A DNA stretch of 64,000 bases from Amborella trichopoda (GCF_000471905.2 NW_006498608.1:2725491-2789490); one strand, 5' to 3'; numbered from the stretch's first letter, positions 10,701-22,759 are shown. Translations and numbers: made by a program. Notes: a model not told the origin generated them from the letters alone.

Positions 10701-13700
10701 TTCTAGTGTTTGGCTTCTCACTCCTGATAAATGGTTATTGTTTCTAATCTTTCTCAAGTATATAAAACTAAAACATGGAGGCCTCTGGCCCTCATAATTT
10801 TTTAAGTGAAATAATTGATATTCTGTTTTTGTAAATTTATATTACTCTGTGTCTCTCTGAAAAGTAAGGATTGAGAAATTGTTTCTTTCATTGAATCTCT
10901 TTTGAGTATTTTATCTTGTATAAGTCATCATGAATTGGCCCATTCTTATGCCATATTTACTCTTAATTTTCAGAATTAACTAAACCTATTTTGCAAAGGA
11001 AAAAAGAACCATGATGTTGTTCTTTTGAACTCGAGACCAAATCGACACAAGGAAACACATAGTACCACAAACCTGCAATGTGATTTGGTACAAAATTTCA
11101 GTATATTTAACTAAAAATTGAAAAGCATGAGGATTTCATAATAACACTTTGGAGATTTTGCTGGTCGAGTTGACTGGGACAATGTCAACCTGCGACTATT
11201 TTTTTTTTCCCTTTTTTGAATGTTAAGTTGGGATCCGGTGAGAGTGGACTCTAGATGTCACATTGTGGCATCCACGCCCTGGCCACCTATGCCTAGAACC
11301 CGTTCTCCAAGTGGCAAAAATTTGAAATGTGTTTTTTGCATGATTGAACAAATCAATATTTTCATGGTAGTAACTGGAAAAAATTTGAACCTTACTGAAC
11401 TGAATCAATGACCATAGATCCTTACATGACGTTATGATAGCATATAAAGAGGTTCTTCAGTAGGATGAAGTGGATAAAGCTTCCAATTTTTTTGGTTAAA
11501 GTTCGATTTTTTTTTGGCTTATTTAGTTAGTTGGATCATTGTTATTAAACGTGGCCACATAATGCATTATGTGTGCACATCAAATCGGATCCACTATGGG
11601 CACACCTCATACATCCTCATATGCAGGATTTCTTGATGTGCGCACATAATGGGCACATTGATTGCATATGTGTTAAGTTCCCACATATCCTGTTGGCTGC
11701 TCATGGGTGGAAATATGTCCACAAGCAAAGCAGTTTGGCTTCCTCGGATGAATAAAAAAGGGGGGGTGTGGGGTAGGATTTTGAGGGGATTATATACCCC
11801 CTTAGAACTCCCTGAGAGTTTTTTTATAGAATCCAAAGAATCCAATACAATTTGGGGATTATTTGGGAAACCATTCAAGTTTGTTGTGTGCATTGTTTTG
11901 AAGGACATTTTGGGTGAAGCTTTACCGAGTAATCTAGGGTTCCAAGGGGTGAGGGGATTAAAACCTAGAAACCAAATTTTCTTTGGATTTGAGTTGACAA
12001 TCAAATCTTATTTTATATGTCATGAACTTTTGGTCTTTGGATGGTTATGCACTTGTGGAGCACTTTTGTCAATGGATGTTATGTTATGGGTATTTGTCAT
12101 CTTGGGTTTTGGCTATATGCTACAGCCTACAATGTAACAAAACGTTGGTTGCTAGTTGCTACTATATTTCCTTAGTACTTGGTTGGTCACTTGGCATATG
12201 TTTTATGTAATTCAATGAATGGATGGATTAATTAATTTTACCTGTTAATTGCATTAGACTATTAGAGAATAGAGACAACGTAATATGTTAGTCTTTATTA
12301 GGCTGTCATTGACTTGAGAGCTGTTGTACTAGAGAGAAATATTAAATTAAAATGTCTGCTACCACATAAATTACATATTTATGTTATTATGTATACTCTT
12401 ATATTTTTTATAATTTTTAAAAATTATTGTCTGGAGATACACTTGCATAGGGATCTGATCAAGTCTCGTGGTGTAGATCCCCCTAAACCTTCGAGTCCAC
12501 ATCTCGGATTTGATGACATTGGTGTGAATAACTATCTACTTTGGGTAAAGACAACTCAGGGTGACCTTGTTACTTAGCCATGTCTGTTGAAAGCAAAAAA
12601 TTCTCCACCACCAAGCAATTAGTGGTCCAAGTCTTATTTTTCTTAGTGAAGGTTTCATATTTCTTTAGAACCTAGATTCTCCTACATCTACAATTCTATG
12701 GTCAGCATATGTTCAAATAATAAGTTCATTTTTGGATTTTTTTTTTTTTTTGGCGAAGAGTTTTGAACATGGGCTAGTTACGTATGGCACTACTTTAGTG
12801 TGTACTATAGTGTTGTGCTTGTCAGAAGGCATCTATGCATGTCTTCATGATATTTTCCCCAATGGTTAGTGATTGAATATGGACACTTGCAAGTATATGA
12901 GCAATATCGATTTTTAACAAAAGAATATCTCATTTTATCAAATTCTTATCTTTCTTTTTTATTTTATTTATCCCCCTTTACAGTTTTGAGAACACCTGAA
13001 GCATTTACCCTAAATGGTCGAGAGATGTGAGTGTCTCCCTTGGATTTATGTCTCATTTTTCTATAGTTCTATCGATTTATGTAGTGGAGCATTTGTGGGT
13101 GTCATGATGATGGTGTGCATGCATCCATGTGCATTGGTACGGTCATTTGGTAGAGTGTTGTTTTCTCAAGAAAATGCTGTGATTGGTTCTTGTGCTTATC
13201 CAAAACTTTCATTAACATTGTCAGCCTCTCAACCTTTATCATCATTTGCTTGTATGAATGGTATTAATAGTCATGGTGACGATATATGAAATGTTTTCTA
13301 TGATAAATTATAACAACTTTTGTAGAAATATGTGCAAATTAATAGATGAATGAATAAAGAAAATGCCAGACGAATGAAAGAAAAGTAATGTGATACCTGT
13401 TTACAAGAACAAAAGAGACATAGAATTGTGCAAACTATCGAGGGATCAAGCTTATGAGCCATACTATGAAGCTTTGGAAGAGAGTCATTGAGCAACCACT
13501 AAGGTATGAAATGAGTGTATCTGAAAATCAATTTGGTTTTATGCTAGGAAGGTCAACAAGGCTATTTTTCTATGTAGGCAATTGATTGAGAAGTTTAGGG
13601 CGAAGGAAAAAGACCTCTACATGGTCTTTATTGATCTAGAGAAAGCTTATGATAGAGTATCTCGAGATTTGATTTGGCGGGTGTTGGAAAAGAAATGTAT

Positions 13701-16700
13701 CTAAACACTACATCGACGTGGTGAGAGATATGTACGATGGAACGCTAACTAGTGTATGAACAACTATTGGCGAGACGAGTGAGTTTTTCAGTGACAATAG
13801 GTCTACATCAAGGGTCAACATTGAGCCCGTACCTCTTTGTCTTAGTTATAGACGACTTAACTAGGCACCTACAAGATGAGGTACCGTGGTAGATGTCGTT
13901 CGTAGATGACATAGTTTTGATTGATGAGACCCGAAACGACGTCAACACTAAGTTAGAACTTTGGACGGATGCTCTAGAATCCAAAGGTTTTAAAATTAGT
14001 CGGACTAAGACAGAGTATATAGAGTGCAATTTTAGTAATAATAGGAGTAGAAACGAGGAAGAAGTCAAAATTGACGGCCAGGAAGTACAAAAAGACCGCA
14101 CCTTCGATATATTGGGTCGATAATTCAGGAAAATGATGAGATTGTGGAAGATGTTGTATACAGAATTGGAATTGGGTGGGCGAAGTGAAGATGTGCAATT
14201 GGAATTTTATGTGATCGCTGCATACCAATGAGGCTGAAGGGCAAGTTCTATAGGACAGTGGTCCGACCAGCTTTGCTCTATGGGGTAGAATGTTGGGCGA
14301 ACAAAAAACAATATACCCATAGAATGAGTGTAGCGGAGATGAGGATGTTGAGATGGATGAGTGGCAATACAAGAAGGGATAGTATTTGAAATGAGTCTAT
14401 TCGAGAGAAATTAGGGGTGGCACCAATAGGCGATACAATGAAAGAGAGTAGACTTAGGTGGGTTGGCCATGTGTGATTCCTGCCAAGTACAACACCTGTT
14501 AGGAGGTACGAGTTAGTTCAAGTGGAAGGATTGAAAATTTCAAGGGGTAAGCCCAAAAGGATGTGGTTGGAAGTAGTTTGAAAAGATATGGAGACTTATG
14601 GCCTCATTGAGGATATGACTTTTAATAGAGCAAAATGGAGAACCGGGATTCATTTAGCCGATCCCAATTAATTGGGAAAAGGCTAAAATGATGATGATGC
14701 ACAATTAAACTAAATAGGTAGACTTGTTCTGCACCCATGGGAGTAAAGTATTCATGATGCTATGGTGTGGTATGATAAACTTATGAATCTCTAGGACTTC
14801 TTTTTTTTTTGTTGGAGGAAATAATCTCTTGGATCTTTGTAGGTATGTTTATCTCCATAGGTACAAATAGATGCATTATGCCATCTGCTCCTCAATCTTA
14901 ATTGTTTATTGTGGTTATTTTGAGTCTTATTGAGAAGGACGTGATGGTTGATACTTTACCCTTGTTTCATACAGGTGTCGCTTTCGGTTATATTAACAGG
15001 TATTGGAGTTATTGTTGCAGCAATAGGAGATTTTTCTATTGACCTTTTTGGATACAGCATGGCTCTGACTTCTGTTTTCTTCCAGGTTTGGCATGTTCTT
15101 TATTCTTTCAAATGGTTAGAATAATTTATTTTTGATGTTAGAAATAAGTTTTTATGCTGTCTTTGGGCCTTGTCAGTGTCATTTGTCTGTCTCTTTCCTA
15201 TGTTAATCTTGATTAATTTTCTGTAGACCATGTATCTGGTTTTGGTCGAGAAATCTGGTGCAGAAGATGGACTTTCATCAGTTGAGCTCATGTTCTATAA
15301 TGGAATCCTGTCACTTCCATTTCTGCTGTTCCTAATAATAGTTACAGGGGAATTTCCTCATTCTTTGTATTCATTACTTGATAAGGTCAGTAGGTCAAAC
15401 TTTGTTTGCCTTGATTATGCACATGAAACTTTGGTTATTGTATGGAAAGTGTTGCTTTCATTTTTTAAATGGTATACCATGGGAGAGTAAAATAAAAAAT
15501 ATCCTTTTCTTACTTTTTTTTAAAATTTGATAGGTTTCAATTTGATGAGGCTATCAAACTAGCGCCTTGAGTGAATTAAGTGGCTATCATGTTTTGCATC
15601 TTTGATTTGTTTGCAGTTGTGTTTCAAGGTCTCTCACCTTTCCTTTCCAAGTAATGTAATACTGAGATATTATTCGTATGGGGAATGATCTTATATATTT
15701 TAGATACATGGAATTGCACTGATAAGAGCCTAAAACTGTAGGATTGAGAACCAATCTCAATGTGCCAAAGTGGATTCCACTGGATAACTGGTTCACCTAG
15801 TTTTGTTTTAAGTAATAATGGTTTGAGTTTTTTGCACTTTTTATTCGTCCCATAGTTACCGGAATCTCTCTACGACCTCGCACTTCCGGTTCCGAAACTT
15901 GATTCCGCGTTTCCATTAAGGAATCTCTACGAAAACCGTTTTTCGAAACCAAGGAAACTCGATTCCTTTATTTTGGAATCTCGATGTGACACATCTTTAG
16001 ATACCATTTTTTGAAACCAAGTACACTCGATTCCTTAATTTCAAAATCTTGATTCAACACATCTTTAGAAACCATTTATAGGAACCAAGAAAACTCAATT
16101 CCTTAATTTTAGAATCTCGATCGAACACTTCTTTAGAAACTTGAACCCATTAATTGTGGGTAGACGTTATCAAATATATCGAATTTGGATTCTAGCAAGG
16201 ATAAATCTTGATTCCACGTCAATTGGAGTAGAAATCTTCCTTTGAATGCTTCTAGTGGTTGCAGGGGTGTCACTGGATCACTTTCACTTTAAATTTAAAA
16301 TATAACTGGTAAATACATCACATACAATTAAAAGTAAAACCATGGCATAGACATAATCCTATTTTGTCTTTATAATAATGAAGTCAAAATCACAATTTAG
16401 AAATACTTGTCTTTTGTATATAATGACCATAAGTTCAATAGTCAACACAATCACTTTAAAATTTGGGAAACCTTCTAATAAGAAACATCCAATATAGGTT
16501 CTAAAGTTGATGAGGCTCAAGATGTACTTGTCGCTTCCTTCTCCATAAAAAAGAAATCTCGATTCTTGGTAGGGGTCGTCAAATGCATTCCATAATCCAT
16601 ATTATCTTAAATCTCGATCTCAAACTGGCATGGATCTCTGATCCATATATTTCAGAAACTTGATTCCAAACATGTTAGAATCACGATTCGAAATATCAGC

Positions 16701-19700
16701 ATATCTCTGTTCCACATATGTCAGAAACTCGATTCTATAGATGTTGGAAACTCGATCCTGTATATTAAGGAATCTTGACTCATAGAGTGTTGATTCCAAG
16801 GGGATGGGAATCTCGATTCCAAAGAGGACGGAATCTTGATTCTATACGTGGATGAAACTTGGATGTATTCAGTCGAAACACGATTATCAAAAACTAAGAA
16901 TCTCGTTCCTAGCGATTGCTTGTATGGATAACGATTCCTAAGGCAAGAATCTTCGATCTGGTCTCGATTCCACAATTCCAGTTCCTAAAATGATTCGGGT
17001 TCCTAGGCGTTTCCAACAACTATGATATGTCCTAGGGAGAACTAGCCCCAATTACACAAAATATAGGCTCCCTCCCAGTTGAGAGCATGTACTGGATTCC
17101 TATTAACCCTGCTATAACATCTGTTAAATTTAGAACTGCGTTGGAGTGCAGCCATAATTTTGCACCATGGTCCAATTTTGACGAGGAAAATTAACATATT
17201 TTGATGAGAAACATTGTGAACTTTGGGTTTTTTTTTTTTGTGAATCACCAAAGATTCCTATTACGAGACTGCAACTAATATGAAATTAGGGTTCTTTGTA
17301 GGAGGATGCTCCACTGTCGGGATAAATACCGAATAGTTTGGGACTAGGGAACCTATTAACATTCTTTTTTTTATTTTTATTTTTGGTGGTTTGGCGTTCT
17401 TTCTTTTTTTGAAGGAGGGAACATGGGATGGACCTAAGATCATAGTTACGGGACCGCCGTCCCACCTTAGGAACTCAATCCTGCGGTTCTTGTAGGGGAT
17501 CTTAGAGGGAGCTAAGTTTACAGAAATAGGGATCTTGTAGTAGTAGTACTAGTAGTAGCAGCAGCCGTAATAGTACTAGTATAGTAGTAGGCTAGTAGCA
17601 ATAGTAGTAGGCTAGTAGCTATAGTAGTAGCAGTAGTAGTAGCGGTAGTAGTAGCAGCAGCAGATCTCTAGAAAAGTTATCATATGGGTGTGGGACTTGA
17701 TTTTTTTAGAGATCTGTGCCAAATTTAATGGTGATCCTTTGGGGTCCTTACACACATGGGTGTGGGAGGGTCTCATAGGATCATTACTCTTATTATTATT
17801 ATTCTAGCAGGAGTAGGAGCAGGAGCAGGAGCAGGAGGAGCAGCAGCAACAGCAGCTAGTAGTACCAGCAGCAGCAGCTGTAGTAGTAGTAGCAGCTGCT
17901 GCTGCACAGAGGGAATTTCATGGTTGCCTTCTTGGATAAATGATATGAGCAACCATTTCTCGATCTTCCATTTACAAAGCTTGTTTCTCAAATGTATACG
18001 ACCAACTCTTCTAGTATTTGACACCATTTTGCCAATGCCTAGCATATTAGTAGTACTAATAGTTGTAGCTGCTGCTGCTGCAGCTGCACAGAGGTTTATG
18101 TGCAGAATGGAGTTAGATGGTGATTTCAAATTCATGCTTTATTTCCCTTACATGCAAATTAGATTGGGTGATCTTCGTCTTCTGTGGAGGTTGTGCAGGG
18201 ATAGATGGGGCTGTCAAACAGGTCAGATTGAATCAACCCTGGTGTGGGCCTGGACTGTGAAGATGGATCTGGCGGGTTGGGTACGGGTCCAGGGTCACAC
18301 GCCATGTCAGAATGCTCTTCATTAGTTTAGTAATATAAATTTCACATAATTTTATACCTTTTTTTGTTTTGAGATGAGGTGACCACATAATTTCATACCT
18401 CCCAATATAAAAATACATATTTTTAGAAGATTTTGTAATCCCCTGGCACCATCTCCTCCATATTATTATATATTACCCTATGAAATTGCTTCTGTGGAAT
18501 CATTTTTAGTATATTGTGAGAGGATTCTTGGTTTATTGAGAGACAGATGAGGTTGGGAAAAGTGTTTTTCTTGTCTCCACAACAAATGGGTGATGGGTTC
18601 TCTGTTTTTTTCTCAACACAGGTTTTACTTCTTTTGGCTTTGGGTTGGAAAATGGGAAATATGGTTTAGGTTGTGATCCTGTTGTTCTTAGGCATCATCA
18701 ATTTTAGCAGAGAAATAAGGGCCTATGGTTGTAGAATGATTCTGTTCTTTGTGGAGAAGGTCATCAAAGTTCTAAAAGACCCTTCAAATCAAGAGCAACT
18801 AAGAGAAAAAGAATTCAATAGGAAGGAGCTTGGAAAAAGCCATCACGGTTCGATTCGAGAGAGGAAAGAAAAGGTCATCAAGGTAGCGTCATCTCTTTCT
18901 ACTTAACGAAGTCCAAATATATGAAAAACTCAAAGCCAAAAATAGCAAATACCTTGAAAAACTCTGAGTAAAGGGTGGAACAGGGCTTCCTGGTACCATT
19001 GTCTCCATTATTGTAGCCAAAGTACGTTTGGGGAGGATAGAGTGGTATTAGGATGAACAGAGAGTTTTGGGAAGGACAAAGAGGGGTTGTGGATTAAGTG
19101 GTGTCTTGGTTGGCCTGGCAGATCCATTAGAGACCTTTTCCGGGTCTAGGTAGGCCCTTCCAGATAAGACCGTCAGAGATGATCTGACCTGAACCCTGAT
19201 CCATTTATAGCCCTGGGGATGGAGGAGCCCACTCATTGCTTTACCATTATATCGCTTCATAGAGTCAAATGAGTAAGGGTATAGCAGATGACAGATAAGT
19301 AATGAAAGTCTAAGGAAAAGTTGTGAAAAGACAGGTGCATGAAAATTTTACTGATCAATAAAAGGCTACCAACTTTTGGAAATTATTTACTTTTCTTTTT
19401 GAACTTTAAGATATATCTTCATGTAATGTTGCTTAGTTTTTTTTTTTTTTTGCGAAATGTTGACGATTCATGTGATGTTGCTTAGTTGATGACTTTTATT
19501 TGTATAATTTTGAATGATCCTTTAGAACATGCCAAAAGATTATATGTTTCTGAGGGAACATAATATGTATTCACTCCCTCAGGTAAAATCCTATCGAGGA
19601 ATAAATTTAGGCCCCAATTTTTGGGAATATGACCTCTTCTTCTTGGCAACCAATATAGGAAAAAGAATTATATGTGCTCTATATGCGCTTGAGAAAAATA

Positions 19701-22020
19701 ATGTCCTAAGATTGAACAAAGACCATCTAATTTTTGGATAGATAGATTCGGGTGTTTAAAAACTCAAAAGCCTTTTGTTTAAGGAAAATTACATAAACGT
19801 TCTATGTTGGAGTTTCTGTACATAGGACTCTCACTATTTTTGTTATTGCACCCAAAACCTTGTGCCGAACTGCCAAATTTTTTTCCGAGAGTGGTTTTGT
19901 ACCCCAAGTGCCAAATTGGCCTCTACTTCGGTTGAGTAAAATGAATTGAGGTCGGTTCGACACTTGGAGTGCTGAATTTACTTTGGGCTTTAGAGTTAAA
20001 TTTTATAAGTGTTTGTATGTGAGAGGGCATTTTTTTCCAAAATGGTCTAGAATATTTAACTGGAAGGCCTTTTTCTTTTGTTGGGTGGGCGGGCCTGATC
20101 AAGCGAAGCAAAACAACAAGAAGGTATTAGGTGTAATGATAAAAATAGTGGGGTTTCCTGTGTGTAGCAACTTCAAGGTAGGGGGTTCATGTAATTTTCC
20201 CCTTTTTCAAATGCTTATATGGTGGTTCTGAGGTGAATAATTTCTGTCTAAAATTTTTCTCTTAAGTAGCTCTGTTGCCCAAGGGAGTAAGTGCACAGTT
20301 TGCTCACGCAGGAGTAAGCTTATATGTGCTCTTAGAATATTATTACTAAATTGACTAGTGAAAAGATTTCCTTCTCCCAAGGGAGGATCCATTTCCTCCC
20401 ACAGGCAAAGCACATCTATGGATACTTTTGGATAATTTTTACAACCCATAGAATAATCTCGGCAAAAAAATAATAATTTCTGAAATAAATTCTTTATGTA
20501 TTATTAAAAACTTATGCCTCAAGACCGTCCAATTTTTGAAGGGCTAGATCTAAGTGTCACAAAACTTACAATTCAAATTCTTCTTTTAAAAATAATCATC
20601 GAGTAATTTTATGTGTTTCCCAAACTTTTAGACTAAGAAAATTCTCCTAAATAGGTATTGTGAGCGAGAGAGGAGATGTGCAGTATCCTCACTAGGGAGC
20701 ATAGTTTATGCGCTCAATTAACTATGAACTTACACCTATTGTTATATTGACTATGAAGCCATACATATTGTGTTGATTATTTTTGTTTTTTAATATAGAT
20801 TTTTCTCTAAGATGGAGTTGGAGTATTATTCTGTAAGAATGATCATGTAGTGTTAGGATATAGGTGGTAAAGGGGGCTTAGAAAAGAACTTGGAATTTTA
20901 AAGGGGGCTTAGAAAAAAACTTAGAATTTTAAAGGGATGCTGTGTTTAGAAACGATTACTAGCATGGCTTATGGGATGTAATGTGTAAGATTGTTTTGGC
21001 AGTCAACGATGGTTTGGGTGACACAATTCTATGCCCCCTGTCATGCAAAATGGTGCGAATAAGTTGCATTACATACATCACACCCCTTTTTCTCTCAACT
21101 GTGCAGGTCACTCAAAAGGCGATTGAGAGCATTATGCAAATAAGCTGCAACAAATCCAAACAAAGCCTTATCCTTCCTTCTCTCTCTCTCTCTCATACAC
21201 ACACACACAAAACATGCATTGATCTGTTTATGGTTTATTGGTTAGATCTACCATTAGTGTATAATTTACAAATGGGTTTTCTTAGGCTTTGGATCCTAAC
21301 CAGATACTCTTCCTTTTACAGGCCAATTCTTTGTCATTTACTGTGATTCTTATTCTTTCAATGGTGATGGGAATCGTTCTGAACTTCACTATGTTTTGGT
21401 GTACGATTGTCAACTCTGCTCTGACAACAACTATTGTTGGGGTTCTCAAGGGTGTCGGGTCAACAGTAAGCATTCATCTCAGCATTGAAAACCATGAATA
21501 AGTGTGCTATGATCTATAATAATGAGATTTTTTTTCTCTTGATCTATCTAGTAATGACACTATGGTAATTAGGTTTATTGCTGTCCTATCCATGGGGAGG
21601 GTGATTGAGGGAGAGTGGGTTGTGGAATTAAATTGAAGGCATGTTTGGGACCCGCACACTCCATCACCATCCAACATAGTGATGGGAAAGTTGTGATCCC
21701 AACCGCCACATTGTTTTATGCCCATATACTTCCCATTCACCATTAATTAATTTTCACTGTCGTGCTGAACTCTCGATTCAAATTGCATCAATAAGACCTA
21801 AACATGTCTGCTGATGCTCTCTCTCTCTCTCTCTCCTCCCCCCCTCTCTCTCTAGACCCTTGGTTTCGTTTTGCTCGGAGGAGTTGAAGTCCACGCTCTG
21901 AATGTCACTGGTTTGGTCATCAACACTTCTGGTGGAGTGTGGTATTCATACGCCAAGTATCAGCAGAAGAAAAACAAGCCTAGAAAGGTTATTACAGATG
22001 CCGAGTCCAATCATAGGTAA
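7796..22020 (+). CDS. UGNT1: Golgi nucleotide-sugar transporter, UDP-GlcNAc transporter type (spliced, 322 aa)
   Basis: A multi-pass carrier of the drug/metabolite transporter superfamily, related to SLC35D. It is expected to move UDP-GlcNAc, or a related UDP-sugar, into the Golgi in exchange for UMP. Coding exons: 7796-7833, 10055-10160, 10281-10526, 14975-15085, 15227-15385, 21322-21465 and 21856-22020. All have GT-AG borders and their sum is 969 bases, in frame. The N-terminus MEKPEVEANPFL is short. Hydrophobic spans start at about residue 14 (LIAALSYGVASMAMVFINKA). The middle holds the KGVNIPMYIALKRLTPLAVL and EKSGAEDGLSSVELMFYN blocks. The C-terminal part holds NSALTTTIVGVLKGVGST and ends GGVWYSYAKYQQKKNK, a lysine-rich cytosolic tail. 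From memory the match is to Arabidopsis UGNT1 (At4g32272). Substrate is inferred from family. The least certain exon is the first 38 coding bases, chosen because it is the nearest upstream ATG giving the right phase. Confidence 0.88.
9095..9215 (-). mobile_element. RTE-clade LINE 3' tail fragment
   Basis: On the minus strand it reads TGTAGCCGACCCCAAATAG, then TTGGGATAAAACTCGGATGATGATCG, the hallmark 3' end of plant RTE LINEs. It is 5'-truncated and lies in intron 1 of the coding part of the transporter gene, opposite to the gene's direction. Confidence 0.75.
11556..11573. repeat. 18-bp perfect palindrome
   Basis: CACATAATGCATTATGTG is its own reverse complement. It lies in the 4.4-kb intron of the transporter gene. 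CACATAATGGGCAC follows at 11643, so this may be the decayed end of a short inverted-repeat element. Confidence 0.6.
13290..14698 (+). mobile_element. RTE-clade LINE, 3' part with reverse transcriptase (dead)
   Basis: A 5'-truncated non-LTR retrotransposon in sense orientation within the 4.4-kb intron. Recognisable blocks in order are MPDE...SNVIPVYKNKRDI (13360), NYRGIKLMSHTMKLW (13437), LYMVFIDLEKAYDRV (13617), the LHQGSTLSPYLF block (13805), the catalytic FVDDIVLIDETRNDVN (13897), KGFKISRTKTEYIEC (13982), FYRTVVRPALLYGVECW (14250) and REKLGVAPIGDTMKESRLRWVGH (14404). It ends with AGCCGATCCCAATTAATTGG and (ATG)n at 14657-14698. Stops (for example TGA at 13372 and the one after the DSI block near 14390) and several frameshifts kill it. 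The endonuclease half is absent. Confidence 0.92.
15849..17030. mobile_element. Candidate non-autonomous DNA transposon with GATTCC subrepeats
   Basis: The left end CCATAGTTACCGGAATC and the right end, whose complement reads CATAGTTGTTGGAAAC, form short terminal inverted repeats. The interior is filled with dozens of degenerate GGAATCTCGATTCC-like words in both orientations, concentrated at 15860-16170 and 16555-17010. Such subterminal repeat fields are typical of plant TIR transposons (CACTA, hAT, Mutator). I see no coding capacity and no clear target duplication, so the superfamily is open. A second CATAGTTACGGGACC start lies at 17441. It sits in the 5.9-kb intron of the transporter gene. 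Confidence 0.6.
15880..16150 (+). repeat. 60-68-bp tandem repeats inside the GATTCC element
   Basis: The block ACTCGATTCC (with variants) recurs at 15897, 15957, 16025 and 16093, each copy followed by CTTTATTTTGGAATCTCGAT-like and CACATCTTTAGAAACC-like blocks. There are about four units. Confidence 0.85.
17535..18097. repeat. Trinucleotide-repeat cluster (GTA/CAG/CTG)
   Basis: Impure (TAG)n/(CAG)n tracts occur at 17535-17662, 17800-17905 and 18047-18095. GCTGCTGCTGCACAGAGG at about 17897 and GCTGCAGCTGCACAGAGG at about 18076 share their flank, which indicates local duplication. A 189-codon open frame over this stretch is a low-complexity artefact of the repeats. It is intronic. Confidence 0.85.
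18208..19217. mobile_element. Candidate hAT-like non-autonomous element (~1 kb)
   Basis: The left end GGGGCTGTCAAACAGGTCAG and the right end (complement CAGGGCTATAAATGGATCAG, then GGTTCAGGTCAGATC) are alike and suit the plant hAT family whose ends read like GGGCTGTCAA. Flanks GGATAGAT and GGATGGAG are only loosely alike, so the target duplication is doubtful. It is intronic. Confidence 0.4.
19897..19968. repeat. Imperfect hairpin
   Basis: CCAAGTGCCAAATTGGCCTC pairs with GAGGTCGGTTCGACACTTGG downstream, leaving a loop of about 30 bases. It lies in the 5.9-kb intron and is probably a MITE relic. Confidence 0.5.
21814..21855 (+). repeat. (CT)n microsatellite forming the polypyrimidine tract of the last intron
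   Basis: About 40 nearly pure pyrimidines, (CT)n with a C run, run directly into the CTAG acceptor of the last coding exon at 21856. Its length is likely to vary between individuals. Confidence 0.9.
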
Positions 22021-22076
22021 CACCCATACATATGTATTGAATATTAAACACTATTCTTGTTTGATCATAGTTTTTA

Positions 22077-22082
22077 ATAAAA
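22077..22082 (+). terminator. Putative poly(A) signal of the transporter gene
   Basis: AATAAA lies about 57 bases after the stop codon at 22018-22020. Other A-rich signals follow, so the actual cleavage site is unknown. Confidence 0.4.
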
Positions 22083-22189
22083 TCCAATGTCAAAGGGAAA
22101 CCAATTGGAAGTCAATTTCAAGTAGTGTTTTCCTTGATTGATTATGTTGTGATAGTTCAAATTAGTTCATGGCTCTCTCTCTGTCTCCC

Positions 22190-22755
22190 CTCTGAATTAA
22201 TAATAGTGTGTCTACCTATGTCGACCTTGAGTTTCTCTACAAGGGTGTGTCAACCCAACCCCCCCCCCCCCCCCAAAAAAAAAAAAAACCCCAATCCTTT
22301 ATTATGTGAATTAATAATAGTATGATGACCTTCATCGAATTGAGTTTCTCTCCATGAAATTAGTTCTCTACATGGGTGTGTGTGTGTCTCTCTCTCGTTG
22401 TGTCCTCCTGCCTGTTGGCAATGGACCAGGCGGCCTGGCCCTGCCCTCCCTTTTTCTTGTTTTTTCTCTTATTTTTCCTTATTTTCTTTTGCCCGGTGCT
22501 AATAGGGCCATGGCCGGGCTTAGGTCTGTCATTTGGGGGTAAGGGCCGGGCCAGGGCTGATGCTGGCCTGGCCCAGGGCCCAGGCCCGGCCTGTTGCCAC
22601 CCTCAATATTTACCCCTCTATCGACTTGAGTTTCTCTGCCCCCTCTTTGGACTTGAGTTTCTCTACAAGGGTGTTTCATCCTCCCCCCGTCCTTTATGTG
22701 AATTAATAATGGTTACTTCTATCGACTTGAGTTTATCTCCATGAAATTAGTTCAT
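22190..22755 (+). repeat. Short duplicated block interrupted by a MITE
   Basis: Variants of GACTTGAGTTTCTCTACAAG occur at about 22225, 22620 and 22650. A longer unit, GTGAATTAATAATAG through CCATGAAATTAGTTC, occurs at 22305-22366 and 22697-22752. A poly(C)-poly(A) junction lies at 22259-22289. Confidence 0.75.
22409..22605. mobile_element. hAT-type MITE, GGCAATGG family
   Basis: The left end holds GGCAATGGACCAGGC and the right end reads GGCCCGGCCTGTTGCCACCC, inverted to the left. The interior is GC-rich GGGCC repeats. It is the same family as the better-preserved copies at 40471-40703 and 56300-56530. Confidence 0.6.
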
Positions 22756-22759
22756 CATT

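Noticed and set aside
11649-12137. 162-codon open frame in the 4.4-kb intron
   Set aside because: No recognisable motif. The opposite strand is equally open, and it lies in intronic sequence between well-supported exons.
12314-12577. 87-codon open frame (CLEIHLHRDLIKSRG...)
   Set aside because: It looks faintly protein-like after residue 40, but no domain is recognisable and it is intronic.
13014-13289. 91-codon open frame before the LINE
   Set aside because: No family was recognised. It may be LINE 5' sequence or chance, and evidence is too weak for a gene call.
17756-18325. 189-codon open frame with Gly/Ala and Ser/Cys runs
   Set aside because: It is produced by the trinucleotide repeats in an intron. 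It has no protein-like conservation, and the opposite strand is open for the same reason.
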